From contig JAULBX010004332.1 in the NCBI GenBank assembly GCA_032358255.1, positions 1 to 64,000 of the forward strand: 64,000 bases of DNA, written 5' to 3'. A program made the position numbers and the translations under genes. The notes under the pieces are model-generated. The model did no database searches and had not been told where the DNA came from. It saw only the letters and a program-made list of their open reading frames with translations. The stretch is from Heterotrichella gracilis (lineage: Eukaryota; Sar; Xanthophyceae; Tribonematales; Xanthonemataceae). Shown here piece by piece: positions 1-13,100 of this stretch. Every line of letters begins with the position of its first letter. The stretch's first letter is position 1.

Positions 1-164
1 TAGCTTTTTTGGTAGTAAATGTGGGGCCAATGTGGCTCCATTAATTCACAGTTTATTTAGTAAGCGGGGTGACTTTTCCAAGCACCCCCAACAGTCTTGC
101 GAGCCCGGGTTGGCTCCCTGAATGTGACTGTCAAATAAATCTTGTAAATTTTAGCAAACCGCAC

Positions 165-3100
165 CTTTGCCACCAGGTCTGCTAGCGAGACATGGGTGAC
201 CACTGGTCCCGCCTGTGCAGGCACCACCAGCGCCATCGCCCTACTGGGCCCTGCCGCTGGGTGGGCGGGCCGCTTTGGCGAGGTTTGTGCCGATGAGGGC
301 AGCGATCGGTTCCCCCTTGAGTGCAGCAGCTCCACATAGGTGGGGCGAGGGCCAGGGGCAGCTGCGCCGCGCTCCTGCAGGGTTTCACAGGGGAGGGAAT
401 TAGTGAGAGAGATACAGGGGGACAGATTGGTCCTGTAGCACAGAGTATAAGTCGGTCCCCAGCAGGGCAAGGAGCGGGCCGGGGTGCTGCCTCACAACCG
501 TTGTCCCCGTGCATGGTGCGGGGATTGCATTCCTGCCTCACAATGGCCCATGGAGCAGCGGCATGTTGCCACCCATGCTGTGCTTCATGCCAATCCCACC
601 CACATGCCAGCCAGACGGCAGCGCCGGAGCACATGTGGCTTGGGAACCTACCCCGCGTGGTGAGTGGGCAGCCGACCTCGCGGCGCGGAAGTCTGGGCGG
701 GCGCCCGAGGTCTGCGTGCTGCGCCGGTTGATGGCCCGCTTCTGGACTTGGTTACGCCCAATGGCCTCGTTCAGCTGCAGGCAAGGGGAGGAAGTGGATG
801 GCGTGTTTTTCCCAGGCCTAGGAACCTGACTGCGGCTCCTTATTCGTCCAAATTTTGTTTCCCATCCTGCCATGCTGATCTGGCCATATTGCAAATTGCA
901 TGCAACTTGACTTACACCATGCAATCCCCACGCACTCTCTATTACGCACGCCCCAGGTGGGATGCATAGCAACCAGCAGTGGTCCCACGCAATGCACCCC
1001 TGTCATTCAAATGCCACTGCCTGGTGCCTGCCCCACACGAATCGCATGCCTGGCATGGCCCAAATCCCCAATGCCTGCTACTCCGCCCGCCCCCCCCACC
1101 CACCTGCTGCATCTTGGCCACTGCATTGTACCCGCCCCACATGCACCCCATGCCTGACATGGCCCAAGATCCCAACCCACCTGCTGCATCTTGGCCACCA
1201 GGCGCCTCCTCAACTCAGCAGCCCCCTCCTCCTCGCGAGGCTCCACAGGCGCAGCCGGCACCCCCGCCATGCGGCCACCGCCCCCGCCCATCTCCAGCCG
1301 CCGCATTGCCCCAGCCTTGGGGCCCTGCGGCCCGGGGTGCGCGTGGCTGCGCTCCAGGCTGGGCTCGCGCGATGACAGCAACTTCCCCTCCTGCTTGGCC
1401 TTGCGCAGGAGAGCGGCGTAGACCGAGGCGCGCGCGTGGCGGGCGTGGCTGGCCTGGGACCCCTCCCCGGTGCTTGCTTCCGCGCCCAGCTGGCCATTGG
1501 ACTGGCTGGTGGCAGCTTCGGCACCTGCTGGCGCCGCCTGGGTGGTGGGGATCGGTGCCGCTGGGGCTGGCCACAGCACTGGCGACTCCTGCTGGGATTA
1601 GGGGGTTACATTGGTGTTGGGTTTTTTTAGTGTGATTTTGTGCGTAGGTTTTGGGGTTTAAGAACATTTGTAGAACTGGAAGTTTGTAGTGTGGTATTGT
1701 GCGTAGGTTTTGTGGTTTGGGTATATTTTGGAGAAGACTAAGTTAAGCAAGCACTGACAGCAAGCATTATAATCAAGCACCCCCACCGTTTGGAAGGGCT
1801 GGTGGACTGCGGCAAGGGGTTGCGCCTGTGAGGTGGCGGCAGTGTAGGCAGCAAAGGGGCCTGTTCCCGTGCTGGAGCGCCGCTGACTCTTGCCAGGCCT
1901 CGGTTGCGAATCATCAGCCTCTGGCGCCGCTGGGGCGGGCGCTCCGCCGACCAGTGTTGGGTGAAAGGTTAGCGAGGACTGCTGGGCGGTGGTGGGTGCG
2001 CGGGTGTCCAGGCTGGAGGTCACCCTGCGGCTCACAGTCCACCCGGCTGGTATGGAGAAGTCCCTGCATGGACAACAGCACACGCGCGCGTGTTGGTTGA
2101 TGACCCTCTGGTCAAACTTGGTGCACCTTGGCCCACATTTTCCTTGGTTTGTTGATTGGAAAATCCTGGTTTGGTTGCCGCATATGGCGCATCTCCACCT
2201 GCACACCTTGCTGGCCTAGCAAGGGGTTTGCCCTGTCCATGAACATGCGCCTGGCATATTGCAGCAAGATTGCATGGATCACTTGACAGCACTCACCCTT
2301 GTGCCACATGCTCAGGCGGCACAATCCCCTTGTCATCCCGGGGAGGCGCCTGCCGCTCCCCAGCTGCAGCGGCCGCAGCGGCTGTCTCAACACTGTCCCG
2401 CAGGTGGACCTGCCACGCCACACAGCTGGGTCACACCCTTGCCCCCACACCCTTGCTCACACACACACCCAAGTTCACACCTAAGCTCGAGCACCCTTGA
2501 TGGGACTGCGTGCTGCTAGGATTAGGTATAAGGGCGGTTGTGGGTGCATGAAAGGCAGGTGAAAGCGGGTCTTACAGGTGGGTCGAGGGCATCAGGGTCG
2601 TTGAGGTCCAGCAAGCTGGGGGGCTTGGAGAGGCTGCGCTGCCATGCCTGCACTTTTTGGAGGTAACTGACCTGCAGACAGGAGCATACGGGCACACTTG
2701 TGTCTGGTGGAACCCTGATAAAGGTGGGAGGTCAGTAGTGGTGTATTAGCTACAAGGCAAGTGCTGTTGGGTGTGGTTTTGTCACAGCATATGGTGGAGG
2801 GAGACAAGTCCCAGAGGTCAACGCCAAGCAGCACCTGTTGTAGGGACGGGCGAGGCTCGTTCGTGTCATCTACAGCAACCAGTGGCCGCTTTTGCTTGTC
2901 TGGCCCGTTCCCTGGCGACTTGAAAGCGTCAGCTGAGGCCTGCATCTTGATGGGCAGTATGGTTGCAAGTCAGGACCACGATAACTGCTGTCCTTACGGG
3001 CACACCTCCTGTACCCAGTTCAGCCAAGGCAAGTTGTGCTGAACCAAACAGAACAATAGAACGACAGACCACCCACGGAGCAAGGCAACCGTTGCAACAT

Positions 3101-3472
3101 CCAGCTGAAGCCCTTCAAGTGTGGCCAGCCCAAGACCCTAGCACTGACGCAACAGGACGAGCGTATGCATTGGTGTCGTAGCACCAGAAACTGGCAATTT
3201 GCAAGGCAACCCAATGTCAGCAAACCACTCATTGTTGTACCAACTGGCCGTAATTTTGCTGGGCAGTGACAGTTGACCGTGGCGTGCCAATGGTGGGTAC
3301 TCCTGCAACTTGCCTTCAGGGCTGCAATCTCCCTGCGCACGTAGTCCATCTGCATGGTTGCATCCTTTAGCAGCGACAAAGTTGCGTTGGGTGACTGGTT
3401 TGCGGGGTCAGAATCTTGGTGTTTTCGCTTGTCTGGGTACGGTCGAGTACTCAACAATGGGCGTGGCTCCAT
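165..3472 (-). CDS. Unrecognised low-complexity, probably nuclear protein (partial, 3' end beyond the left edge)
   Basis: Eight exons join in frame: 3472-3314, 2939-2835, 2671-2576, 2409-2297, 2063-1787, 1588-1181, 774-652 and 374-165, giving 497 codons with no stop; the end lies left of the window. The start is the ATG at 3472, followed by a basic stretch (YPDKRKHQD). Intron 1 begins AAG|GCAAGT, a GC-AG type donor. Exon 4 holds an Ala run; exon 5 is Ser/Thr/Pro-rich. Exons 6 and 7 give a charged, probably helical region (RRRLVAKMQQ joined to LNEAIGRNQVQKRAINRR). No enzyme or binding motif is recognised. Composition suggests a nuclear or scaffold protein, which is inference. The intron after exon 6 holds a second copy of the exon 6 end (see findings). 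The exon 4/5 join is the least certain: another frame at about 2070-2205 is Cys-rich. The phase match across all junctions supports the model, but transcript evidence is absent. Confidence 0.55.
1027..1198. repeat. Imperfect tandem repeat spanning the exon 6 donor
   Basis: Two copies, about 1027-1124 and 1131-1198, share a run of about 24 bases covering the codons VAKMQQ plus donor, and further matching blocks of intron sequence (for example catggcccaa followed by atccc). The right copy contains the real exon 6 end; the left copy lies downstream in the intron of this minus-strand gene. Confidence 0.75.
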
Positions 3473-4663
3473 AGGTAACGTACGCCAGTCAGCAACAAAA
3501 CGTCATACTCCCGTCGAAAGGAAACAGAGGAGAAAATGAAGTTCTACGCTGCTCTTCTGTCAACGATATGAGCTGCTAGAGAGACCAGGTCCAGTTGGGC
3601 GATTCAGTCAAACAGGGCGGTTTTGAACGATACGGGACAGTACAGCAGTTTTATTCAGGTGGGAGCGGGGGCATAATCGTTCCCAACAGGCACTCTATCA
3701 TAGTGAGGCAGGTATCAACCAACATCAACACCTCTCGCCGAGAGTCTCGGGGATCAAGTCTGTGTTCCTTTGAAGTTCAGGGACGAAAGTCAAAGCGGAA
3801 ATTCGTTTGAATTTACTGTAAACATATTATTTTTTCAAAACAAGAGCTTTTTCGAAAAACATGAAATATTTCTTTCTGTTCAAACCCTTACAGTAGGGAT
3901 CCTAGTGTAAGCAGTTCTGCAGGCCCTTCAGTGATATGCCCCACAGGGCTAGTGCGCATGTTTGCACAGACTAAGTCAGTGTGCTTTGCGCAGTCAGCAA
4001 CTGCTTTGGACATCGGCTGCCCTTGGCCACATACAACTTCAAGTATGAGAGCAATGGCGGGCGTGTTGCGCCACAGAACGCACTTGACTGCCACAAGTAG
4101 GGCTTCTTCAAGGGTTCAAGCGTACCAAAAGCCAAAGTTATATTTTTTTGCGTCTATGGGGAAGTAAGTACATGAAGTCAGTGGGGTACCAAAGCGCAGG
4201 CAGCGCCACCCAAATTGGCGCCCTAAAAAATGCGTCTATAAATATACACATGTCATCATTTAAGCACTTGAGTCATCCTGCCCACTGGGTACGTGGTCTG
4301 CATCTCATACACACAGGACCATCACAAGCAGTAGACGCTGCATCAGCATGCGCATGGCATCAAATGCTTGTATTTGCCCATATGGAAGAAAATGGAATAC
4401 GCGTGTATACATTTTGAAACATGCTCAGCTGATGGTACACCATTCAACCACCTAGCCGGATCGACATAATTGACAGACGGTGTACAAGTAACTGTACAAT
4501 AATTGCAGTTTATTAGCCAGAGGTCAACAACACCCAATGTAGGGGCAATAATCACGTACATGTAGTTAAAGAAAAAGATGAATAGCCCACGGAATAGCCC
4601 ATGAGCGGGGCAACATCGTAACATCTGCAAATGAGCCATCAGGTGCTGATGCAAGTGTCTTGC
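3473..4663. other. Gene-free spacer
   Basis: This 1.2-kb spacer lies upstream of the unknown gene and downstream of the F-box gene. It includes a short AT-rich stretch near 3815-3895. Only short ORFs without recognisable similarity are present, and no RNA gene or repeat was recognised. Confidence 0.5.
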
Positions 4664-6139
4664 CTAGTCCACCAGGACCAGCCTGTTGTTGAGCTGCTCC
4701 ATACTTTGCAGCACATCTCTGGGGATGTTGTGCACGCACAGGATGTGCAGGCACCGCAAGCTGGCGAGGGCTGTAAGGGACAGGAAACCCTCGCTGGTGA
4801 CACCACTGAGCTTCCCCACACTGAGAGAAGTCAGACCCTGCAGGCTTGTCAGCATCCTGAAGCCATGGTTTGTGACTGCAGTCCCATCGATTTGAAGCGA
4901 CTCCAGGAAGAAGAGGTTGGTCAGCGCTACCACGGTTGCGTCTGTCACTCGTGTGGTAGGCCAGTTGAAGTGCGAAAGGTTGAGGGCCCGCAGCTGTGGC
5001 AGCTGTGGCAGCGCCACTGTCAGGCCTGCATCTGTCACGCCTAGGCACGCCTTCAAGCTCAGCTGTGTGAGGTGCTGCAGGCGCATGATGGCACCCAGTA
5101 GCGCGCCATCATCCATCTGCTCACATTCTCCCACATCCAGTTCCCGCAGGTTGGTGAGGTGGGCAAGCTGGGCAAACCCGCGTGCACCGACGTTGGGGCA
5201 GCTGCAGATGCTGAGCGCGGTCAACCCGCTGAAGTGGGCGACTGCCATCAGCACCTCGTCTGTGGCTGCAGCGCTGGCTGACAGGTCAAGGGCACGCAGG
5301 TTGGCCAGTGGGCGCAGCGCTTGGAGCAGTTCTGGGGTGAGGCATGTGCACATCCTGAGGTTGAGCGTCACCAGGGAGTGGAGGTTGGCTACCAGGGATA
5401 GCCCAGCCTGAGTCAGCTGCTTGCAACCTGTCACGTCCAGACGCGTAAGGGTTTGCAGCTCGGTGAGGGTCTGGAAGGCGGCGTCAGTGAAGCGGCGGCA
5501 GTGCGAGAGGATGAGGGTTTTCAGCTGGGCCAGGTGTGTGAGGCGGGCGATGTTTGCGTCTGACAGCCGCTGGTTGTGCCGGATGTTGAGGTGGGTGAGC
5601 TGGGTGAGCTGTGCAAGGTGGTTGAAGCCTGCCTCCGTCACCAGGGAGTCCTGGGGCAGCTTGAGCCTGACCAGGTTGGTGATGGAGGCCAGGATGGAAA
5701 GGCACTCGTCGTCCAGGCCAACATACTTGGTGGCATCGAGGGACACAGCCAGGGAGGCGTGCTTGGCCACCAGCTGGAGCTGTTTGAGGTCGTCAATGGA
5801 AAGGGATGCGTTCCAGTGGAGTGTTAGCGCCTTGAGGCCTGTGAGCTGCTTCAATGGCCTGGTTAGCGCAAGTTCACCCGGCTTGAAAGGGTGGAGGTCC
5901 AGCGCTTGCAAGTTGGGCAGGGCTCGCAAGTTGGAAAGGTGGTTGGAGCTGGAGCTGCCAGCATCCCAGGTGTGGAAGTGCAAGTGCCTGATGGACTGGT
6001 TGATCACGCGCCGCCATATCTTGCACACGGTCCCGGCCTTTGCGATGTCTGACTTGGAGCCAAACTTTTTGAGAAAGTCCAGCACTATGCAAACGACGTC
6101 TTCACAAAGCTCCTCCCAAACTGGGCAGTGGTGTGCCAT
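4664..6139 (-). CDS. F-box / leucine-rich-repeat protein (AMN1-like), single exon
   Basis: An uninterrupted 491-codon frame from the ATG at 6139. Residues about 8-55 form an F-box-like segment (ELCEDVVCIVLDFLKKFGS, then VCKIWRRVI). The rest is about 14 leucine-rich repeats of 24-26 residues of the cysteine-containing/AMN1 type, for example LTHLNIRHNQRLSDANIARL, TRLDVTGCKQLTQAGLSLVA and LTQLSLKACLGVTDAGL. Proteins of this family act as substrate receptors of SCF (Skp1-Cullin-F-box) ubiquitin ligases: the F-box binds Skp1 and the repeats bind the target. The substrate cannot be read from sequence. Lack of introns is unusual beside its intron-rich neighbours and could reflect retroposition or simple intron loss. 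It is divergent to the START gene, 1.0 kb apart. The LRR assignment is secure; SCF membership is inferred from family knowledge. Confidence 0.9.
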   Translation of the reverse strand: MAHHCPVWEELCEDVVCIVLDFLKKFGSKSDIAKAGTVCKIWRRVINQSIRHLHFHTWDAGSSSSNHLSNLRALPNLQALDLHPFKPGELALTRPLKQLTGLKALTLHWNASLSIDDLKQLQLVAKHASLAVSLDATKYVGLDDECLSILASITNLVRLKLPQDSLVTEAGFNHLAQLTQLTHLNIRHNQRLSDANIARLTHLAQLKTLILSHCRRFTDAAFQTLTELQTLTRLDVTGCKQLTQAGLSLVANLHSLVTLNLRMCTCLTPELLQALRPLANLRALDLSASAAATDEVLMAVAHFSGLTALSICSCPNVGARGFAQLAHLTNLRELDVGECEQMDDGALLGAIMRLQHLTQLSLKACLGVTDAGLTVALPQLPQLRALNLSHFNWPTTRVTDATVVALTNLFFLESLQIDGTAVTNHGFRMLTSLQGLTSLSVGKLSGVTSEGFLSLTALASLRCLHILCVHNIPRDVLQSMEQLNNRLVLVD

Positions 6140-7159
6140 CCTAGAGCAGAGTGGTCTTGGTCAAAGGTTGCAGCAGTGCTTGGCGTTGACAACGCATGGT
6201 GCAGCTGGAGCATGGGCATAGACAATGGCACAGCTGGTTTGGTATATGACAGCCCCATACCTTTTCACCACCAAGTGCAAGGCACACACTTCAAGCACTG
6301 GACGACACCTTAGCTTTGCTTAGGTCGCGTTTAGGTGGGCCTCAAAGCCACAGTACTGCTGTCAAACGAGGTGAAGCTAATAGACGGCATCTTTTTCATT
6401 GGCACCTCGCAATACCGAGGTGTCCTGTGGAGGCTATTGCTACGTCAGCAAGACTAGTCCCAAAACCGTTTTCGAGTCGCCAACTTTCGCGACCACCAAA
6501 GTGAACAGCCCCCAAGTGGGCCTATTGTACAACTTGCAACTAGCAACTACTGGACATATGGAACTAGAGCTTTAACACAAGTTGAGCGTTCCAGGTTTTT
6601 CGTTATGCTAGTCGCTCTCCAAAGCTGCTCTGCTGGTGATGCAAGTCCTAACAACTGACTTGTCGACATGCTCTGGCATGCAGTACCTAACCAGCAACCA
6701 GGAATGCAAATGGTGCGTCAAGTCAGTACAGTATACTATACGGTACTGCACGAGTCGTGTGTAAATCCCTTCTGGAAATTGTATATGCATGCACTCTATA
6801 AGGACAGGTCCCGGACGGCGATCGGCGATCGGCTCGGTGCTGTGAAAACCCTAAACCCTAAAACTTCGAAAAAATCCAACTGCACACTTTCTTTTGACGT
6901 CACGACGACATCCTCCGACGGCTTTACAAACCACCCACGGGCGTTTCTCGACCCAACACCACTTGCAGAACCTGAAGAAGGTGCACTGCTAGTCTTGCAA
7001 ACCTGCTTACTGCTGCCAAGTAAACTAGTACCCGCTGGGTGTGTTGTTGTGGCGCTTGTGCCATGTGAGTCACGGGTCGTGAAACTTCCCTGGCGAGTGG
7101 CTGGCAAGGCTTAAAACTTCAGCCCGATGCGCAGCTGAGCATATTCCAGCCGAGTGGCC
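6140..7159. promoter_or_regulatory. Divergent spacer between the F-box gene and the START gene
   Basis: A 1.0-kb region must hold both promoters. It carries a short telomere-like CCCTAAACCCTAAA motif near 6849. No TATA box or other element can be assigned with confidence. Confidence 0.3.
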
Positions 7160-10100
7160 ATGAGTGCTGCGTATAACGCGGCGCTGGGGCCGGCGTTGGA
7201 CAGGTTTGGCGGCATCAGGCAGTCCGAGGCGCCCAGTACTTCTTGTCGCCCCGCCCCGCCCTGCCATCCGGCACGCAGACCGTTCGTTGGCTTGGCAAGG
7301 GAGCGGTTTGAGCGGCGGGCACACAGGCATGAGCGCCACGTCTGCAACGGCATCGCGGCGCTCTTCTCCAGCTTCGATGGTATGTGCATGCATGTGCTGG
7401 CACACAAGGTCTCGTTAGGCAAGTGGGTGGCTTCAGGAGTTTGTTTCAAACCGTGCTAAGCCACAAGATATGTGGCCAGCTTTATATGGGAATTCATTTC
7501 AAAATATGCAATATAGTAGAGCTGCGTGCACCGACATCATTGACCGTGAAGTCTCCAGGTGTCGTAGTATTGTGCTGCAGCTCGCTGGCATGGGTCTCCC
7601 AGGTCGTGTCCTTTCCATATGTATAGCAAGTGCAGCCACAGGCTGAGTACTTATATCAACTGAGGAAGTGGGCTGTCGTGTGTGAAGCTTGTGGCCGTTC
7701 CAGGTGTCACTGACTTATCAATTGAGAGTATATCCCACCAGGACCCTTATCTTTTCCACATGTACTGTCCACTTGGTTGTTTTGTTATTATTCTGCAAAG
7801 AAGTGGAAGTGGTGCTTGTGCGGTAACTTTAACCTCCGAACTCTCACCAACCTCTTACACATACACACTTTTGGGCGCACGCATGGCCATGGCATGGGTA
7901 CATTTGTATCTCTGCAGTGTACCCCGTTTGGACCTAGACCATAGTCGGCCTGTGTATACCACAGTCAGCCAGGTGGCTTTGTTAGCTCTGCAGCGTGCGC
8001 CCGCACCCATGCGCCTGACGTATGCACCGCCAGTCAGGGATGGTGATGGACCCAATCATGGCGCAGTGATAGGTGCCGGCTGAGCTGCTTTAGGTATGTG
8101 ACTGTGGACAACTGCATATATAAGCATAACGACATATGCATAGGCATGCACACACGCCAGGCTGCCCTTGTGACCCGCCCGCGCAGCCAGCATGTACCTT
8201 GCGCCCCCAGCCACACACACCCCACACCACCACCCCCTCCTGCAGGCCCCAGCAGCGACCAGTGTGTTGTGCGCGTATGGGAGCCAACCCAGACCAGCAG
8301 CAGGCGCGTATACGCTGAGGTGGCCATACACGCAAGCGTGGAGCAGGTGAGGGCGGCAGGGCGATGCCATTGCCACATGATAAGGCATTGAAACCATGCC
8401 TGGCGCACCCGGCCCACTCGTCAGATGGGCTCAGATGGATGGGTGACGCGAGGTTGTGGGGTCAGCACATGTAATGGTTGAATCATTTGGCACTGGGCGA
8501 CTGCCTGCAATCCCCGTTCATATTGCACAAAATATGATTCAACACACCCGACCAAGGGTATATTTTGTCACCTGTTACACCACCCCAACCCTATTCCTCC
8601 TTGGCCCTGCCCTCACTCCACCCACCCATGTCCCTCGCCAGGTGTGGCGCGTGCTGACCGACTACGAGCGCCTGCCCCAGTTTGTGCCCAACCTGGAGAG
8701 CTGCGACCGGCTGGCGGGGCCGGGGGGCAGGACATGGATCAGGCAGAAAGGGTGCTCGCAGGTGGGGTTTTGGGGAGCATGTGGCGATGATGTGTGTGTG
8801 CATGGATGTGCAATGGCTGCGCCACAGGTTACTACTAGTTGAATTGCATATTGTGAGGAAATTAAGATGTAAATATGCCAAAAAAGTACTTTGCGTGCAT
8901 CAGGCCACACCAGCAGCTAGCGTTGCACAAGCAACGCCAAGCAGCTCTGTCCTGACATTGTTTTACCATTTGCTCCGGCCATGCCTTGATAGTATCAATT
9001 CCCCTTGCAGGGTGTGTTCTGGCGGCTTGAGGCGTGCGCCACCCTTGAAGTGGTGGAGGTGCGGGGGGAGGGGGGGGCGCGCCAGCTGCGCTTCAGGATG
9101 GTGGAGGGGGATTTCAAGGTGGGTGCCGAGGGGGGGGGGGGAGGTGAGGAGTGGCCAGGCTGCCTCCCACGTGCATCGGTGTAGGCGAGGTACAACATGG
9201 GCGGTGCATGGCGTGGACATGCGAGTGAGTGCTTCCCAGATAGATGATTAAGGGTTGTGGGCAACATGCGTGGCCCCCGGCATTGGTATGTGAAAGGCTA
9301 TCTCCCACCTCTATGTGAGGAGCTCATGTGCCACATTGGAGTGCATTCGCCTGGGCCACGCCACCCACCTCCCCTCCCCTCCCCACCCCACACACCTACC
9401 CACCCCTTGCAGGAGTTCACGGGCCGCTGGTGCCTCGAGCCCTCCCCCCTCGGCCCCTCCCTGTCCTGCCTGCTGCGCTACGAGGTCAGCGTGGTGCCAA
9501 AGATGAACCTGCCGTCAACAGTGGTCACGCACATCGTGCGGTCGGGGCTGCCGGCGAACATGAACGCCATCGCCAACCGGGCGGAACAGGTGCTGCTAAA
9601 ACTCTACTGAAACCCTAATGTGTGCAAACATTGACCACCGCGGTTCACCAACCGGGCGGGAAGCCTGCATATACTCTGCACACCCTAGCGGCGCTGCCCT
9701 GTAGGCTGGCAGTATTTGGTGGCAGCAAAACCAAACCAACAACAACACACAGCGCAGCATGATGGCGCCTTGTTCCTTGCAAATCCTCCCTCCAATAATA
9801 TCCATTCACACTGTGCCACATGCACCCACACACCTTGGCACCCTCCCCACTCCCCACCCACCCATTTACTCCCCACCCACCCGCCCCCTTCCTCCCCAAC
9901 CACAGCTTGCGCAGAAGGAGGCGCAGGCACCAGGCTTTGCTGCGCGCGCCCTCCGGGACCCATCCACCACCACCCCGCCCCTCCCGCCCACAGCCGCACC
10001 CCCCGCCCCCGGCCCCACCCCCCTCCCCGCCAAGGGCCCCGCCCGCCTCCAGCCCATGCCCCCCTGGCTGCGGTCACGCACCTACCCCCCACAGGCAGCC

Positions 10101-13100
10101 ACCCCCTCCGACTACCTTGGGGTTACATCTGTACCGCTCCCCCCTGGCTCGCTACGGGTGGGGGATGAGGGGGTGGGTGGGGGGTGGGACCCTGTGGCTG
10201 AGGCTGAGGCGGCCAGGTTGAGGGATGCGCGGCGAGCCGAGAAGGAGCAGCTGCTGGTAAGGGTTTTGGCTAGGGTTTTTCAGGGTTTCGGGCTAGTATT
10301 TGGGTTAGGGTTGGTTGCGTGCTGCGAGCAGGTCCTGGTGAAGGTTTTGGGCTAGGGTTCAATTGTGGTGCCTAATGGTGTGTTTCTCCCCTTGCCATGG
10401 GGTGCCATGTGCATGCCCGTCCTTGCACCGATGGGCTCTGGCCCCCCACAATAGGTATCCCCCCTCCCCCTCCCCCCGCCCTACACCTTAAACAATACCA
10501 CCTTTCCCCTTGTCCCCAGGCCTCCTACCCTGCTTTCTCCGAGGAGTCCCCCCTTGACCCCCCCGAGGCCCTGGCCACCCCCCAAGGGGCAGGTGGGGTG
10601 AAGCCACTGCTGAGTGAGGTGCACCTCAGGAGGCTGGATGGGGAGGACTATTTGCACCGGAGGGCGGTCGGGGTGCGCCAAAAACCCTACACCGTAGGCT
10701 CTGGTCCTGTTGGCGGTTAAAACCCTACAGAGGGTGCAACACAACTTCTGTACCTGGCGCAAACCCATCGTGCAGTTTTAAATCCTGCTGGTAGCTTGGA
10801 TAAACGTCAACTCCTGAACAAACCTCAGGGTCCAATTGGTCCAATACAAACACCTAAACGGCTAAAGCATAAGGGTCCAAGTGTGCCAATGCCTCCACCT
10901 GGGACGAGGACACTCTGCATGTTTTCCCTCTAACCCTGCCCCTCCCCCCACAGGTTGTGACCATCAACGCCCCCCTTGAGGATGTGTGGCGGGTGCTCAC
11001 CGACTACGAGGCGCTGGCCACATTTGTGCCAAACCTGGCGGTCAGCGAGCGGCTGGCGCTGCCACCTGGCACACCTGACAGGGTGGTGCGGCTGCGTCAG
11101 GTGGGGATATAAACAAATCCAAAGAATGGAAAGAGTGTGTGGCAATCTGGACATGAGCGCCCGCCCTACATGTGCTCGCAGCATACACCCTTAACATGAA
11201 ATCCCCAACGCCACGCCCTGACGTGCCCCTCCTACGCCCCTCCCAGGTAGCCGTGAAGCGCCTGCCCTACATGTGCCTGCACGCCCAGGCAGTGATCGAC
11301 CTTGTTGAGAAGCCCATGCGCGAGATCCAGTTCCGCCAGGTGTCGGGCGACTTTGAGCTGATGCAGGGCAAGTGGATGCTGGCGGAGGTGGAGCCGCCGG
11401 AGGTGGGTTGGGATGGTGGTGGTGATAGTGGTGGTGGTAGTGGGGTGTGGCAGAGGGTCATGTGGTGCGGCGGTGTCAAGTTTTGGTGGGAGTGAGGGTT
11501 TCAGGGTTGGTTTGGGACGGATTCGAGTGAGTACTGAGCTGGTTATTTGCGACTGATTCAGCTCAGTTTATGCTGAAATTTGTAATCTTTTCATGCGATT
11601 CAGCTGTTGCGGAGTCAACAACTGCGTGTCAGATCGGTATGCCAAGGCCATCCCGCTTACCCTCCCTGCTCCCGCCCTGTGCAGATCAAGGGCCTCAAGC
11701 GGATGCCCCCACAGACCACCCTCAAATACGCCGTGGAGCTGCGCACCCCCCGCACCCTGCGCCTGGTTGGCGTGCTGGAGCCCCTGCTGGAGCGCTGTGT
11801 GTACGAGGACGTGCCGCTCAACCTTGCGGCGATCAAGCAGCGGGCGGAGGAGGGGGTGGCCCGGGCAGCCATTCAGGAGCTGGAGGAGCAAGGTGGGAAA
11901 CCCTGCGCTAGGGTTTCAGAGCTATCCCGTTGCTCGTCTGTTTGCTGCGCCAAGTTCAAGAAGCTGTGGAACTAGAAGGGTCTTGCAATGTGGTAGGAAA
12001 GTGGGATTTTGCACAAACAGGCACATGGACAGTGAAATTGTGGTAAAGTGGGAAAACGCATCCACTCAAACCATCCCCTTCCTCTCCTTCCACACACCCA
12101 CTCCCACCCACTGATCACTCCCCTGCCCCCCGCCTCCCCAGGCGAAAGCAAGCGCGCCGCCAACCTGACCAAGCGCCTCACCCGCCCCCGCCTGTCAGAC
12201 ATGTGTGAGGAGTGGGGGGTGCTGGAGGCGGAGATGCGCAGGTGCTGGGGGAGGACTAGGCGCATGCCGACGCGCGCGGACCTAAGGGCGGGAAACAGGT
12301 GGGTGGTGGCTGTGGTGCTGTGGTGGATGTGGTGATCTGTGCAATGGGGCAAGGGGACTGAGGATGAGGGTGTAGGGCTGGGGAACAGGATGGGAAGTGC
12401 ACAACAGCCGGCGCCTCGTGGCACCGGGGCCTGGGAGTGGAGTGCGCAACAGGTGGGGTGCGAAGGGGGCTGTGGGCTGTGGGCGCGCAGGGAGGGCTAG
12501 GGGAAGGACAAGCAAAGGCCTTACCTTTAGGATCTACTGCCCAGCACGCGCGCCTGACCCCTCTCGCACCCCCTCCCATCCGCAGGTCTGACATAGAGAA
12601 GGCCATCGCCGCGCATGGAGGGTCGGTGGCGGTTGCGCAGCGCCTGGGGTGGTCCCTCAAGTACAAGCAGCGCAAGCCGCGCGGCTACTGGGACTCGGTG
12701 CCCAATGTGCAGTCTGAGATTGATGCCTTCATTGCTGAGCACGGGCTTGAGCCGCGGGTGATGCCTGCCAAGATGGACTTTGTGAGGGCGGAGAGGTGGG
12801 TGGGGGGTGAAGGGGTGGATGTTTGAAAATTGGATACTTGCCTCGAATCCTGCAATGCATTTTGAAGTTTGAAGCTTTCAGTTGTTCATTATGTTTGTAA
12901 TTTCTCTGTAAGCTGTAACCGGTCATGATGGATGTGTTTTCAAGTTGATGAACTTGAATAGCTAACCTTTCGATCATCCCCCTCAGATATGACCTGGCAC
13001 GCGCGGTTGAGCGGTGGGGCGGGCTGTACGAGCTAGCGCTGGAGCTGGGCTACCGGGTTGGATCCAGCAGCAAGGGTGGCGCAAGCGAGTGGAGCCAGCA

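Noticed and set aside
979-1635. 218-codon plus-strand ORF
   Set aside because: It is antisense to exon 6 and its tandem copy, Pro/Arg-rich from GC-skewed sequence, with no family signal.
2070-2205. Cys-rich frame (CRWRCAICG...GKCGPRC) resembling a zinc finger
   Set aside because: It needs a different splice chain; the neighbouring exons join in phase without it. Kept only as an uncertainty in the first gene.
5421-6221. 266-codon plus-strand ORF opposite the F-box gene
   Set aside because: It is a mirror of the leucine-repeat codons on the coding strand; composition is Arg/Ser-rich with no domain.
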